A DNA stretch of 64,000 nt from Paracoccus indicus (GTDB lineage Bacteria; Pseudomonadota; Alphaproteobacteria; Rhodobacterales; Rhodobacteraceae), in assembly GCF_003056335.1 (NCBI RefSeq), contig NZ_PYWA01000011.1, positions 57,780 to 121,779 of the forward strand, given 5' to 3'. Positions 18,693-28,098 of the stretch are shown piece after piece. The translations under genes and the position numbers were made by a program. The stretch's first letter is position 1. Every line of letters begins with the position of its first letter. The notes below the pieces were generated by a model. That model had not been told where the DNA came from. It worked only from the letters and a program-made list of their open reading frames with translations, and searched no databases.

Positions 18693-19576
18693 TCGATCCG
18701 CTCTCGGTCTTCCTGCTGCTGCTCTCGGCATCCACGCCGATCCTGTTCGCGGCCTTGGGCGAGTTGATCGCCGAACGCGCGGGCATCCTGAACCTGGGCG
18801 TCGAGGGGATGATGATCACCGGCGCGCTGGCCGGTTTCGCCGCCGCCTATGCCACCGGCAACCCCTTCATCGGATTTCTGGTCGCGGCATTGGCGGGGGC
18901 GGCGATATCGCTGCTCTATACCGTCCTGACGCAGGTGTTTCTGGCCAATCAGGTCGCATCGGGCCTGGCGCTGACCCTGTTCGGGCTGGGCCTTGCCGCC
19001 ATGTTCGGCAAGCCCTTCGAGGGCGTGAAGGCACCGCCCATGCCGGACGGCCCCTTCGGCATCAACTGGATCGTCTGGCTGGGCCTGCTGATGGTGCCGG
19101 TCATCTGGTGGTTCCTGAACCGCACCCGCCGCGGATTGATCCTGCGCGCCGTCGGCGAAAACCACGAGGCCGCCCATGCGCTTGGCTATGACGTCCGGCT
19201 GACCCGCACCGCGGCCATCGCCTTTGGCGGGGCGATGGCGGGCATCGGCGGCGCCTTCATCAGCATCGCCACCGTCCTGCAATGGACCGAAGGCATGACC
19301 GCGGGCGCGGGCTGGATCGCGCTGGCCATCGTGGTCTTTTCCAGCTGGACGGCCTTCGGCGTGCTGGCCGGGGCATGGCTTTTCGGCGGCGTCACCGTCC
19401 TGCAGCTGCGCCTGCAGGCGGCCGAGGTCGACGTGCCCGTTCAGCTTCTGTCGATGGCGCCCTATCTTGCCACGATCATCGTTCTCGTGCTGATCTCGGC
19501 CCGGCAGACCTACAGCCGCAAGGCTGGCGGCGCGGCCCCCGGATCACTGGGCAACAACTTTCACGCGCTGCGCTGA
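18689..19576 (+). CDS. BMP-type nucleoside ABC importer, second permease
   Basis: Second channel subunit, 295 residues, hydrophobic throughout, with the family markers GELIAERAGILNLGVEGMM and a second coupling region AVGENHEAAHALGYDV. It overlaps the first permease by four bases and is followed after 37 bases by the binding protein. Length and motif match the partner permease of BMP-type systems. Confidence 0.92.
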   Translation: MIDPLSVFLLLLSASTPILFAALGELIAERAGILNLGVEGMMITGALAGFAAAYATGNPFIGFLVAALAGAAISLLYTVLTQVFLANQVASGLALTLFGLGLAAMFGKPFEGVKAPPMPDGPFGINWIVWLGLLMVPVIWWFLNRTRRGLILRAVGENHEAAHALGYDVRLTRTAAIAFGGAMAGIGGAFISIATVLQWTEGMTAGAGWIALAIVVFSSWTAFGVLAGAWLFGGVTVLQLRLQAAEVDVPVQLLSMAPYLATIIVLVLISARQTYSRKAGGAAPGSLGNNFHALR

Positions 19577-19613
19577 ACGCGGCCGGATACCCTTCCAACA
19601 GAGGATACATTCC

Positions 19614-20690
19614 ATGCAACGCAGAACCCTTCTTGCCTCGGCCTCGGCAATTCTGATGGCACTGGCCGTCCCCGCGATGGCGCAGGACGAACCGTTGAAG
19701 GTCGGCTTCATCTATGTCGGCCCCGTGGGCGACGGCGGCTGGACCTTCCAGCACGATCAGGCCCGTCAGGCGGTCGAGGCCGAATACGGCGACCGCGTCG
19801 AGACCACCTTCATCGAGAGCGTGCCGGAAGGGGCCGATGCAGAACGCGCCCTGACCCAGCTGGCGCTGGCCGGCAACAAGCTGATCTTCGCGACCAGCTT
19901 CGGCTTCATGGACCCGGTGATGAACGTCGCCGCCAAGTTCCCGGACGTGAAGTTCGAACATGCCACCGGCTACAAGCAGGCCGAAAACGTCGCCACCTAT
20001 GATGCGCGCTTCTATGAGGGCCGCGCCGTCACGGGCACCATCGCAGGTCACATGACCAAGTCGAACAAGATCGGCTATATCGGGTCCTTCCCCATCCCCG
20101 AGGTGATCCAGGGCATCAACTCCAGCTACATCCACGCCAAGAAGGTGAACCCGGACGTCGAGATGAAGGTGGTCTGGGCCTACAGCTGGTTCGATCCGGC
20201 GAAAGAGGCCGACGCCGCCTCCGCCCTGCTGGCCGAAGGCGTGGACGTGATCCTGCAGCACACCGATTCGACCGCCCCCCTGGCCAAGGCGCAGGAGGCA
20301 GGCGCCATCGGCTTTGGCCAAGCCAGCGACATGGCGGCCTTCAAGCCAAGCCCGCGCGTGGCATCCATCATCGACGAATGGTCGCCCTATTACATCAAGC
20401 GCGTGGGCCAGATGCTGGACGGCACATGGGAAAGCGGCGCCAGCTGGGCCGGCATCGGTGAAGGCGAGGTCGTGATCGGCGAGATCACCGACGCCGTCCC
20501 CGCCGAGGTCAAGGCCGAGGCCGAGGCCCTGCGCGACAAGATCGGCGCTGGCAAATACCACCCCTTCACCGGCCCGCTAAACAAGGCCGACGGCAGCGAA
20601 TGGCTGGCCGAGGGTGAAACCGCCCCCGACAGCGACCTGCAAAGCATGAACTTCTTCGTCGAAGGCATCACCGCGCAGATCCCGCAGTAA
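19614..20690 (+). CDS. BMP family ABC importer substrate-binding protein
   Basis: Periplasmic binding protein of the Bmp/Med/PnrA family (known members bind purine or pyrimidine nucleosides). The 358-residue product has a signal peptide ending near residue 23 (VPAMAQ) and the family's opening VGFIYVGPVGDGGWTFQHDQ, with the aromatic Trp and Asp used in nucleoside stacking, plus HATGYKQAENV and EGVDVILQHTDSTAP. No lipobox is seen. A ribosome site (AACAGAGG) precedes the ATG. Followed by a strong terminator. Specific substrate is inferred. Confidence 0.93.
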   Translation: MQRRTLLASASAILMALAVPAMAQDEPLKVGFIYVGPVGDGGWTFQHDQARQAVEAEYGDRVETTFIESVPEGADAERALTQLALAGNKLIFATSFGFMDPVMNVAAKFPDVKFEHATGYKQAENVATYDARFYEGRAVTGTIAGHMTKSNKIGYIGSFPIPEVIQGINSSYIHAKKVNPDVEMKVVWAYSWFDPAKEADAASALLAEGVDVILQHTDSTAPLAKAQEAGAIGFGQASDMAAFKPSPRVASIIDEWSPYYIKRVGQMLDGTWESGASWAGIGEGEVVIGEITDAVPAEVKAEAEALRDKIGAGKYHPFTGPLNKADGSEWLAEGETAPDSDLQSMNFFVEGITAQIPQ

Positions 20691-20710
20691 GCAACGCACA
20701 ACGCCACGAC

Positions 20711-20747
20711 GCCCCGCCCTGCCAGACAGGGCGGGGCGTTTGCTTTT
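20711..20747 (+). terminator. Rho-independent terminator of the BMP importer operon
   Basis: Perfect 11-base stem (20711-20721 with 20727-20737, gccccgccctg) with loop ccaga, followed by a T-rich tail. Placed 20 bases after the binding protein's stop. Confidence 0.9.
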
Positions 20748-20857
20748 TCATCATCTGCATTCAAGCCGCCTTGCGAATGGCACGGTCCCTGCGCATGGTG
20801 ACGAAACCGTGACCGTCGCAGGCCATCTTGTTGCCCGCGCCCCAGATAAAGCCTCCG

Positions 20858-21991
20858 ATGCCGACCCTGACCCCGCGCCAATTGGCCAGAATCGCTTATC
20901 GCCGCCTGCCCGCCCTGGGGCCCATCGCCATGGATGCGCTGCAACGCCGTCGCCATTCCGAACGCCGTGAACCGGCGCATCTGAACGTGATGACATCGCT
21001 CGGCGGCAATGATGCCGATGTGCTGCAGGTGATGCTGCTGTCGCTGTCGCAAGCCCACCCCGGCGATCAGATCGACTTCTGGCTGTTCCACCTGAGCCTG
21101 TCGCAGGACAAGCTGGACGGTCTGGCCACCTTCTGCGACGGCCTGCCGAACCTGACCCTGCATGTGATCACCGTGCAGGAGCGCAAGGATTTCGCGACGC
21201 TCAGCCAGCTTGGCAACCGGCCCTTCGGGGCGCGCTTCCTGTGGTACATCGCGCATGAATACCTGCCCGCGACCATGCAGCGCATTCTCTACATCGATCC
21301 GCTGGACACGCTGGTGTCCGGCGACCTGCTGCCCTTCGCGACCCAACCCCTGCTGGGCCATTACATCGCCGCCTGCCGCGAGTCGCCCACCACCCCGCCG
21401 ATCCTGTGCAAGCCTGCGCTGCGGACCGATGGCCGGGCCTTGCCCGATGCCAAGGTGCTGCGGATCTCGAAGGGGGTGTTCAACAGCGGCGTCATGGTCA
21501 TTGATCTGGCCCGTCGACGTCGCGACAAAATCGGCATCGATGCCTATCTTCAGACCGGGCGGTTGGCGCAGGAACGGGGGCTGGGGTTCGGGGACCAAGG
21601 CCTCTATTCGCTGACCCATGGCAGCAATTACCTGCGGGCGCATGACCGCTACAACTATCGCTTCCACGACTTTCCGCGGGATTTCGACCCCGTGGTCGTC
21701 CATTACGCGGGCCGCATCGCCAAGCCCTTCCACCTGAAGCTGTCAGAGGATCAGGAACAGCAGATCCTAGATCACCTGGCGCAGACGGGCGACCGGGCGC
21801 TGCGGCTGAACCCCCACCAGACGATCAAGGCAGGCGATATGCCGTTCTATCGCCGCTGGTGGCAGGTTTGCGCGCAGACCCCGGTCCATGACCGCATCGC
21901 GCCCATCGCCGCGGAATACGCTACCCATGTGCTGGCGCAACCGCGGTTGCCGCTGTTCCAGCCGCCTCAGCCCATGCGTTCGCTGGCATAG
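20858..21991 (+). CDS. Glycosyltransferase family 8-like protein
   Basis: Retaining glycosyltransferase of LgtC/GlgA-like fold, probably acting on lipopolysaccharide or another glycan. In about 377 residues it shows the family's N-terminal block (HLNVMTSLGGNDADVLQVML), the metal-site region RILYIDPLDTLVSGDL, FNSGVMVIDL, GFGDQGLYSL and the C-terminal VVHYAGRIAKPF. The metal site is D-P-L-D rather than the usual D-x-D. The ATG at 20858 is preferred, though a TTG ten codons upstream (20828) is open and neither has a strong ribosome site. No membrane segment. The tail overlaps the purU tail by 25 bases. Confidence 0.8.
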   Translation: MPTLTPRQLARIAYRRLPALGPIAMDALQRRRHSERREPAHLNVMTSLGGNDADVLQVMLLSLSQAHPGDQIDFWLFHLSLSQDKLDGLATFCDGLPNLTLHVITVQERKDFATLSQLGNRPFGARFLWYIAHEYLPATMQRILYIDPLDTLVSGDLLPFATQPLLGHYIAACRESPTTPPILCKPALRTDGRALPDAKVLRISKGVFNSGVMVIDLARRRRDKIGIDAYLQTGRLAQERGLGFGDQGLYSLTHGSNYLRAHDRYNYRFHDFPRDFDPVVVHYAGRIAKPFHLKLSEDQEQQILDHLAQTGDRALRLNPHQTIKAGDMPFYRRWWQVCAQTPVHDRIAPIAAEYATHVLAQPRLPLFQPPQPMRSLA

Positions 21992-22851
21992 CTGCCGGGC
22001 GAGGCCGGGAAGACCACTGTCTTGGCGGCGTTCAGGAAGACGCGGCCATGGATATGCGCATGGACCGCGCGGGCCAGCACCTGCGCCTCGACGTCGCGAC
22101 CAAGGGACACGTAATCGCTGGCCGATTGCGCATGGGTCACGCGCACGGTGTCCTGTTCGATGATCGGGCCTTCGTCCAGATCGGCGGTGACATAGTGGCT
22201 GGTCGCCCCGATCAGCTTCACGCCCCGTTCATAGGCCTGCTTGTAGGGGTTCGCCCCTTTAAAGCTGGGCAGGAACGAGTGGTGGATGTTGATGATCCGC
22301 CCCGACATCTGCTGGCACATCCGGTCCGACAGCACCTGCATGTATCGTGCCAGAACGACCAGCTCGGTTCCGGTCTGGTCGATGATCTCCATCTGGCGGG
22401 CCTCGGCCTCGGCCTTGTTATCGGGGGTGACGCGGATCATGTGGAAGGGGATGTCGTGGTTGACGACGACCTTCTGGTATTCGTGGTGGTTCGAGATGAC
22501 GCCCACGATGTCGATCGGCAGCGCCCCGATGCGCCAGCGATACAGCAGATCGTTCAGGCAATGACCGAAGCGGCTGACCATGATCAGCACCTTCTTCTTG
22601 ACGGCGTCATCGGTCAGGCCGATCTCCATCCCCAGACGTTCGGCGATGGGGGCGATGTCGCGGCGCAGGGTTTCCAGCGTGGCATCGCCTTCGGACCGGA
22701 AGCTGACGCGCATGAAGAAGCGGCCGGTTTCAACATCGTCGAATTGCGCGCTGTCGGTGATGTTGCATTGGGCATCGGCCAGAAAGCCCGAGATCGCCGC
22801 GACGATTCCGCGGGTCGAGGCGCAGGTCACGCGCAGGGTATAGGTTTTCAT
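21967..22851 (-). CDS. purU: Formyltetrahydrofolate deformylase PurU
   Basis: Hydrolyses 10-formyl-THF to formate and THF, balancing one-carbon pools or supplying formate. The 294-residue protein has an N-terminal ACT domain (LRVTCASTRGIVAAISGFLA) and a formyltransferase domain with IGVISNHHE-like GVISNHHEY, HHSFLPSFKGANPY and IGATSHYVTADLDEGPII, which hold the catalytic Asn, His and Asp. The ATG at 22851 gives the family's usual N-terminus; upstream in-frame codons would add 28 odd residues. Confidence 0.95.
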   Translation of the reverse strand: MKTYTLRVTCASTRGIVAAISGFLADAQCNITDSAQFDDVETGRFFMRVSFRSEGDATLETLRRDIAPIAERLGMEIGLTDDAVKKKVLIMVSRFGHCLNDLLYRWRIGALPIDIVGVISNHHEYQKVVVNHDIPFHMIRVTPDNKAEAEARQMEIIDQTGTELVVLARYMQVLSDRMCQQMSGRIINIHHSFLPSFKGANPYKQAYERGVKLIGATSHYVTADLDEGPIIEQDTVRVTHAQSASDYVSLGRDVEAQVLARAVHAHIHGRVFLNAAKTVVFPASPGSYASERMG

Positions 22852-22988
22852 CCGACGTTCGTCCCCTTGATTGCCGTGGCGCGGGATCTTGCGTCCCGCG
22901 CCCTTGCATTTCGGACGATTGCCGGGGAATGACAATCATGTTTGCGACCGCTGGCATGCGCGTCGCGACATCGCCACCCGGCGGGTCG

Positions 22989-24155
22989 TCACGCGGCGGG
23001 CAGACGGGCCTCGACCATGCCGGCATACCAGCTGGATCCGGCGGGGATCGCCTCGTCGTTGAAGTTGTAGGCGGGGTGGTGGACCATCGCCGTATCGCCG
23101 TTGCCGACCCAGATATAGGCGCCGGGGCGTTCGTTCAGCATATAGCTGAAATCCTCGCCGCCCATCATCGGCCGCATGTCCATGTCCACGTCGCCGCTGA
23201 TCTGGCGGGCGATGTCGGCGGCCCATTCGGTGGCCTGTTCGTTGTTCATGGTCACCGGATAGCCGCGTTCATAGTTCACATCCGCGGTGGCCCCCAAGGC
23301 GGCGGCCATGTTGGTGGCGACGCGCTTGATGCCTTCCTCCAGCTGGTCGCGGACCTCGGGGGCCAGGCTGCGGGCGGTGCCCTTCAGCTTGACGACCTGC
23401 GGGATGACGTTATGCGCCGTCGAATCCGTCGTCACCACGCAGACCGAGATCACGGCGTTCTTCAGCGGGTCCACGTTGCGCGACACGATGGACTGCAGCG
23501 CCACGATGATCTGGGCGGCGGTCAGCGTAGTGTCGATGCATTCATGGGGCTTGGCGGCATGCCCGCCCTTGCCCATCACGGTGATGTCGAACTGATCCGC
23601 CGCCGCCATCATCGCGCCGGGCCGGATCGAGAACTGACCGACCGGCATCCCCGGCATGTTATGCATGCCGTAGAATTCGTCGATGCCCCAACGATCGACC
23701 AGCCCGTCCTTGATCATCGCATCGGCCCCTGCCCCGCCTTCCTCGGCGGGCTGGAAGATGACCACTGCGGTGCCATCGAAGTTGCGCGTCTCGGCCAGGT
23801 ATTTCGCAGCCCCCAGCAGCATGGCGGTATGGCCGTCATGGCCGCAGGCATGCATCTTGCCCGGCGTCTTGCTGGCATATTCCACGCCCGTCTGTTCGTT
23901 GATCGGCAGCGCGTCCATGTCGGCGCGCAAGCCCACGGTGCGGCCCTTGGTGTCGGTGCGGCCCTTGATGACGCCCACGACGCCGGTGCGGCCGATGCCC
24001 TCGGTCACCTCGTCGCAGCCGAACTCGCGCAGCAGTTCGGCAACTTTGCCGGCGGTGCGATGCACTTCGTACAACAGTTCCGGGTTTTCGTGGAAATCGC
24101 GGCGCCATGCGGTGATCTCGGGCAGCAGTTCGGCAAAGCGGTTCTTGACGGGCAT
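22989..24155 (-). CDS. M20 family amidohydrolase (hippurate hydrolase / N-acyl amino acid amidohydrolase type)
   Basis: Zinc amidohydrolase that cleaves N-acyl amino acids or short peptide-like amides. The 388-residue product has the metal motifs ACGHDGHTAMLLG, QPAEEGGAGA and GMHNMPGMP, a lid dimerisation domain (VMGKGGHAAKPHECID) and MMGGEDFSYML near the end. The ATG at 24155 follows GAAGGAG at good distance, so an upstream in-frame start is rejected. It lies 66 bases downstream of the double ATPase of the peptide importer on the same strand, suggesting imported acyl-peptides are its substrate. Confidence 0.92.
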   Translation of the reverse strand: MPVKNRFAELLPEITAWRRDFHENPELLYEVHRTAGKVAELLREFGCDEVTEGIGRTGVVGVIKGRTDTKGRTVGLRADMDALPINEQTGVEYASKTPGKMHACGHDGHTAMLLGAAKYLAETRNFDGTAVVIFQPAEEGGAGADAMIKDGLVDRWGIDEFYGMHNMPGMPVGQFSIRPGAMMAAADQFDITVMGKGGHAAKPHECIDTTLTAAQIIVALQSIVSRNVDPLKNAVISVCVVTTDSTAHNVIPQVVKLKGTARSLAPEVRDQLEEGIKRVATNMAAALGATADVNYERGYPVTMNNEQATEWAADIARQISGDVDMDMRPMMGGEDFSYMLNERPGAYIWVGNGDTAMVHHPAYNFNDEAIPAGSSWYAGMVEARLPAA

Positions 24156-24221
24156 GATGTTCTCCTTCGGCGGCAGGTTGGCGCGTTCCTGCATGATCTG
24201 CAAGTCCCGGCCTGCCGTCTT

Positions 24222-26054
24222 TCAGCTGTGGGTGACGGGATCGACCAGCACGCGGTGACCCGGCGCGACCTCGCGATAGACCGAAGCCTGGGGCGTGTAA
24301 TCGACCGGATGGATCGGCGAGGGAATCGGGCGGAAGTTCAGATCCTCGGAGATTTTCTTCTGGCGCGGATCCGCCACGGGGACCGCCGACATCAGCTGGC
24401 GGGTATAGCTGTGCTGGGGGTTCTCGAAGACCTGCGCGCGGGTGCCCATTTCGACGATCCGGCCCAGATACATCACGCCCACATGGTGGCTGACGCGTTC
24501 GACGACAGCCATGTCGTGGCTGATGAACAGCATCGAGATGCCCATGTCCTGCTGCAATTCCATCAGCAGGTTCAGCACCTGCGCCTGGACCGAGACATCC
24601 AGCGCCGACACGGCCTCGTCGGCGATGATCAGCTTGGGGTTCAGCGCCAATGCGCGGGCGATGGCAATGCGCTGGCGCTGGCCGCCCGACATCTCGTGCG
24701 GATAGCGGCGCATGAAATGACGCGGCAGCTCGACCCGGTCGAAGAGGGCCGCGATGCGGTCCTCACGCTCGCTGCGGCTGCCGATGCCATAGTTCTGCAT
24801 CGGCTCGGCCACCTGGTCGTACAGCTTCATATGCGGATCAAGGCTGGCGAAAGGGTCCTGAAAGATCATCTGCATGTCGCGCCGCGCCTTGCGCAGCGCT
24901 CGTGGCGACAGGGCCAGCACATCGGTTCCGCCCAGATCGACCTGCCCCGATTGCGGTTCCACCAGCCGCAGGATCGACCGCCCGCAGGTGGATTTCCCGC
25001 AACCCGATTCGCCCACCAGCGACAGCGTTTCGCCGCCGTTTATGGTGAAGCTGACATCCTCGACCGCATGAACATTGGCCAGCGTGCGGCGCAGCACGCC
25101 GCCCTTGACGGCAAAGCGGGTGGTCAGGTTCCGGACCGTCAGCAGCGGCTTGGGGTCGGCGACGATGATCGGCTCGGGGGCGGAATGGGTGCCGTCGCCC
25201 ATCAGGCGCAGGCGTTCGGGGGCGGGCTTGCCGGTCATTTCGCCAAGGCGGGGCACGGCGGCCAGCAGCATCTTGGTGTAATCCTCGCGCGGGTTCTCGA
25301 AGATCTGGGTGACCGGTCCTTCCTCGACCTTGTCGCCGCGATACATGACCACGACGCGATCTGCCATCTGCGCGACCACGGCCATGTCATGGGTGATGAA
25401 AAGAACGGCAATCTGCTTTTCCCGCTTCAGACGGTCGATCAGCGCCAGGATTTCGGCCTGGATCGTCACGTCCAGCGCGGTTGTGGGTTCGTCGCAGATC
25501 AGCAGGCGCGGTTCGCAGGCCATGGCGATGGCGATGACGATTCGCTGCCGCATCCCGCCCGAAAGCTCATGCGGGTACTGGTCCAGACGGCGTTCGGGTT
25601 CGGGCATGCGGACCTGGCGCAGGATCTCCAACGCGCGGGCGCGGGCCTCGGCCTTGGTCATGCCGCGATGGGCCATCAGACCCTCGGCCAGCTGGTCGCC
25701 CACGGTGAAGACCGGGTTCAGCGCCGTCATCGGTTCCTGGAAGATCATGCCGATCCGGTTGCCGCGGATGTCGCGCATGGCCGGGCTGCCCTGCGTGGCA
25801 AGGTCCACCACCTGCCCGTCGCCCTTGTCGAACATCAGCCGTCCGCCCGCGATGGTGCCGCCGCCGAATTCCACCAACCGCATCAGCGACAGCGAGCTGA
25901 CCGATTTGCCCGACCCGGATTCGCCCACCACGCAGACACATTCGCCCGGCTTGATGTCGAAGCTGACATCCTTGACCCCCACCACCACGCCGTCGTTCGT
26001 CTCAAACTCGACACGAAGTTTCTCGATCGAAACGAGCGGTTTGTCGTCAAGCAT
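24222..26054 (-). CDS. Peptide-type ABC importer, fused double ATPase (DppD-DppF)
   Basis: Energy-coupling subunit for an oligopeptide/nickel-type importer, with both ATPases in one 610-residue chain. N-terminal half: Walker A GESGSGKS, LSGGMRQRIVIA, Walker B LLICDEPTTALD. C-terminal half: GESGCGKST, MSGGQRQRIAIARAL, LIIADEAVSALD. Each half ends with the oligopeptide-ATPase C-terminal extension. The ATG at 26054, preceded by GGGGGA, gives MLDDKPLVSIEKL; the frame is open much further upstream but without a start context. Divergent from the binding-protein gene, so the importer is split across two transcripts. Confidence 0.94.
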   Translation of the reverse strand: MLDDKPLVSIEKLRVEFETNDGVVVGVKDVSFDIKPGECVCVVGESGSGKSVSSLSLMRLVEFGGGTIAGGRLMFDKGDGQVVDLATQGSPAMRDIRGNRIGMIFQEPMTALNPVFTVGDQLAEGLMAHRGMTKAEARARALEILRQVRMPEPERRLDQYPHELSGGMRQRIVIAIAMACEPRLLICDEPTTALDVTIQAEILALIDRLKREKQIAVLFITHDMAVVAQMADRVVVMYRGDKVEEGPVTQIFENPREDYTKMLLAAVPRLGEMTGKPAPERLRLMGDGTHSAPEPIIVADPKPLLTVRNLTTRFAVKGGVLRRTLANVHAVEDVSFTINGGETLSLVGESGCGKSTCGRSILRLVEPQSGQVDLGGTDVLALSPRALRKARRDMQMIFQDPFASLDPHMKLYDQVAEPMQNYGIGSRSEREDRIAALFDRVELPRHFMRRYPHEMSGGQRQRIAIARALALNPKLIIADEAVSALDVSVQAQVLNLLMELQQDMGISMLFISHDMAVVERVSHHVGVMYLGRIVEMGTRAQVFENPQHSYTRQLMSAVPVADPRQKKISEDLNFRPIPSPIHPVDYTPQASVYREVAPGHRVLVDPVTHS

Positions 26055-26309
26055 GCTGTCCCCCGGCAAATGTCCAAGGCCGAAGGCTAGTCGCTGCCCT
26101 GCGAAAGTCAAAGCGCAAAGGCGACGGCCGCGCCTGCGTGATGGGACTTGCTTTCGGATTGGGCTTCGTCTGATGATGAGCCCATTCCGCAGGGACGGCG
26201 ACATCACGAACATGCCCAAGAAGACCGGGACACCCGAACCAAGAAACGGCCCACGAACGGCCGGCGATGCGCAGATGCCCCGCGGGTTCATTCCCAACAG
26301 GAGAGCCTG

Positions 26310-28013
26310 ATGAAACTGAGAACCGTTCTGATGGGCGCCGTCGCGTCGCTGACGATGGCCCCCGCCGCATTCGCCGAACGCGGCAGCGACGGTCAGCTTG
26401 GCCTGATCATGTGGCAAGCCCCCACCACCATGCACCCCTATCTGTCGGGCGGCACCAAGGAGGTTATCGCCAGCAGCCTGACGCTGGAACCGCTGGCCGG
26501 CTATGACGCCGAAGGCACCATCTATCCGCGCCTGGCCGCCGAACTGCCCAGCCTGGAAAACGGTGGCATCGCCGAGGACATGACCTCGGTCACCTGGAAG
26601 CTGCGCGACGACATCAAATGGTCGGACGGCACGCCCTTCACCGCCGATGACGTGGTCTTCACCGCCAACTACTGCATGGACCCCGAGGGCGGCTGTTCGC
26701 AGCTGGCCAAGTTCGAAGGCATCAAGTCGATCGAGGCGGTCGATCCCCATACCGTCAAGATCACCTTCAACGCGCCGCGCCCGGACCCCTTCTCGGCCTT
26801 CGTGGGGGCGCAGTCGCCGATCCTGCAGAAGGCGCAGTTCGAAAACTGCACCGGCGCCAATGCGCCCACCTGCACGGAACAGAACTTCAACCCCGTCGGC
26901 ACCGGCCCCTTCCGCGTGACGGAATTCCTGACGAACGACACCATCTCGCTGGAGGCGAACCCCGAATATCGCGACCCCGACAAGCCGGCCTTCGCGACCG
27001 TGCTGGTCAAGGGCGGCGGCGATGCGGCGGGTGCGGCGCGGTCGGTCCTTGAAACCGGCGAATTCGACTATGCCTGGAACACCCAGCTGGCCCCCGACGT
27101 CATCGCCGGCATGGAGGCTGCGGGCCGCGGCAAGGTCACGGCCGCCTTCGGCAGCCTTGTCGAACGCCTGCACGTGAACCTGACGGACCCCTCGCCCAAT
27201 CTGCCCGCCGAGACGCGCTCGACGATGGAACATCCCCATCCGTTCCTGTCCGACCCGGCGGTGCGCAAGGCCCTGTCCATGGCCATCGACCGCGAGCTGC
27301 TGGTGGAAATCGGCTATGGCCCCGCAGGCAAACCTACCTGCAACTATGTCCCCGCCCCCGAGGCATGGGCGTCCGAGAACACCGACTGCCTGACCCAGGA
27401 CATCGAGGGTGCCAACGCCCTGCTGGACGAGGCGGGCTGGGTCAAGGGTGGCGACGGCGTGCGTGAAAAGGACGGCGTGCGACTGTCGATCCTTTACCAG
27501 ACCTCGGTCAACGCGGTCCGGCAGGACTTCCAGGCGCTGATCAAGCAGTGGTGGTCGGAAATCGGCGTCGAGACCGAGCTGAAGACCATCGATGCCTCGG
27601 TCTTCTTCGGGTCGGATGCGGGCTCGCCCGACACGCTGCAGAAGTTCTATGCCGATATCGAGATGTATGCCGACAACTTCGACGGCAACAACCCGGCGCC
27701 CTATCTGTCCAAGCACACCTGCAACAAGGCACCCAGCCCCGCCAACCAGTGGCAGGGTGAGAACACCAGCCGCTTCTGCGATCCCGAATACGACCGCATG
27801 GTGTCGGAACTGGAAGGCATCGTCGATGCCGACGAACGCGCCGCCATGGGCCGCAAGATGAACGAGATGCTGACCAAGGATAGCAACGCCATCATCCCGC
27901 TGGTCTATCGCGGCACCGCCTCGGCCCATTCCAACACGCTGGAGGGCGTTCAGCTGAACGCATGGGACAGCGAGATCTGGAACGTCGCGGACTGGTCGCG
28001 CGCGGCCGAGTGA
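26310..28013 (+). CDS. Peptide-type ABC importer, substrate-binding protein
   Basis: Periplasmic binding protein of family 5 (dipeptide, oligopeptide, nickel). The 567-residue product has a signal peptide ending at about residue 22 (APAAFAE), then DGQLGLIMWQAPTTMHPYL, a tail NFDGNNPAPYLSKHTCNKAP and six or more cysteines that could form disulfides. Start ATG at 26310 follows CAGGAGAG. First gene of the plus-strand half of the importer; an 85-base gap with two GC-rich hairpins separates it from the permeases. Exact ligand not readable. Confidence 0.92.
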   Translation: MKLRTVLMGAVASLTMAPAAFAERGSDGQLGLIMWQAPTTMHPYLSGGTKEVIASSLTLEPLAGYDAEGTIYPRLAAELPSLENGGIAEDMTSVTWKLRDDIKWSDGTPFTADDVVFTANYCMDPEGGCSQLAKFEGIKSIEAVDPHTVKITFNAPRPDPFSAFVGAQSPILQKAQFENCTGANAPTCTEQNFNPVGTGPFRVTEFLTNDTISLEANPEYRDPDKPAFATVLVKGGGDAAGAARSVLETGEFDYAWNTQLAPDVIAGMEAAGRGKVTAAFGSLVERLHVNLTDPSPNLPAETRSTMEHPHPFLSDPAVRKALSMAIDRELLVEIGYGPAGKPTCNYVPAPEAWASENTDCLTQDIEGANALLDEAGWVKGGDGVREKDGVRLSILYQTSVNAVRQDFQALIKQWWSEIGVETELKTIDASVFFGSDAGSPDTLQKFYADIEMYADNFDGNNPAPYLSKHTCNKAPSPANQWQGENTSRFCDPEYDRMVSELEGIVDADERAAMGRKMNEMLTKDSNAIIPLVYRGTASAHSNTLEGVQLNAWDSEIWNVADWSRAAE

Positions 28014-28022
28014 CACCAGCGG

Positions 28023-28042
28023 CCGCCCCTGAACGGGGGCGG
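28023..28042 (+). promoter_or_regulatory. First GC-rich hairpin between binding protein and permease genes
   Basis: Stem 28023-28029 (ccgcccc) with 28036-28042, loop tgaacg. It begins nine bases after the stop codon, lacks a T tail, and fits an mRNA-stabilising or attenuating stem-loop. Confidence 0.5.
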
Positions 28043-28055
28043 TCCCTCTGGCGCA

Positions 28056-28076
28056 GGGCGGGGCAGGTCCCCGCCC
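28056..28076 (+). promoter_or_regulatory. Second GC-rich hairpin between binding protein and permease genes
   Basis: Stem 28056-28063 (gggcgggg) with 28069-28076, loop caggt. It ends 22 bases before the permease start. With the first hairpin it could protect the upstream message or reduce read-through. Confidence 0.5.
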
Positions 28077-28098
28077 GCAACCCTTCGACCGAGGCACC

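Noticed and set aside
26055..26309. A short coding gene or riboswitch in the 255-base divergent gap before the peptide-binding protein.
   Set aside because: No frame has a plausible start and ribosome site and no stable conserved structure was recognisable; it is likely just the two promoters.
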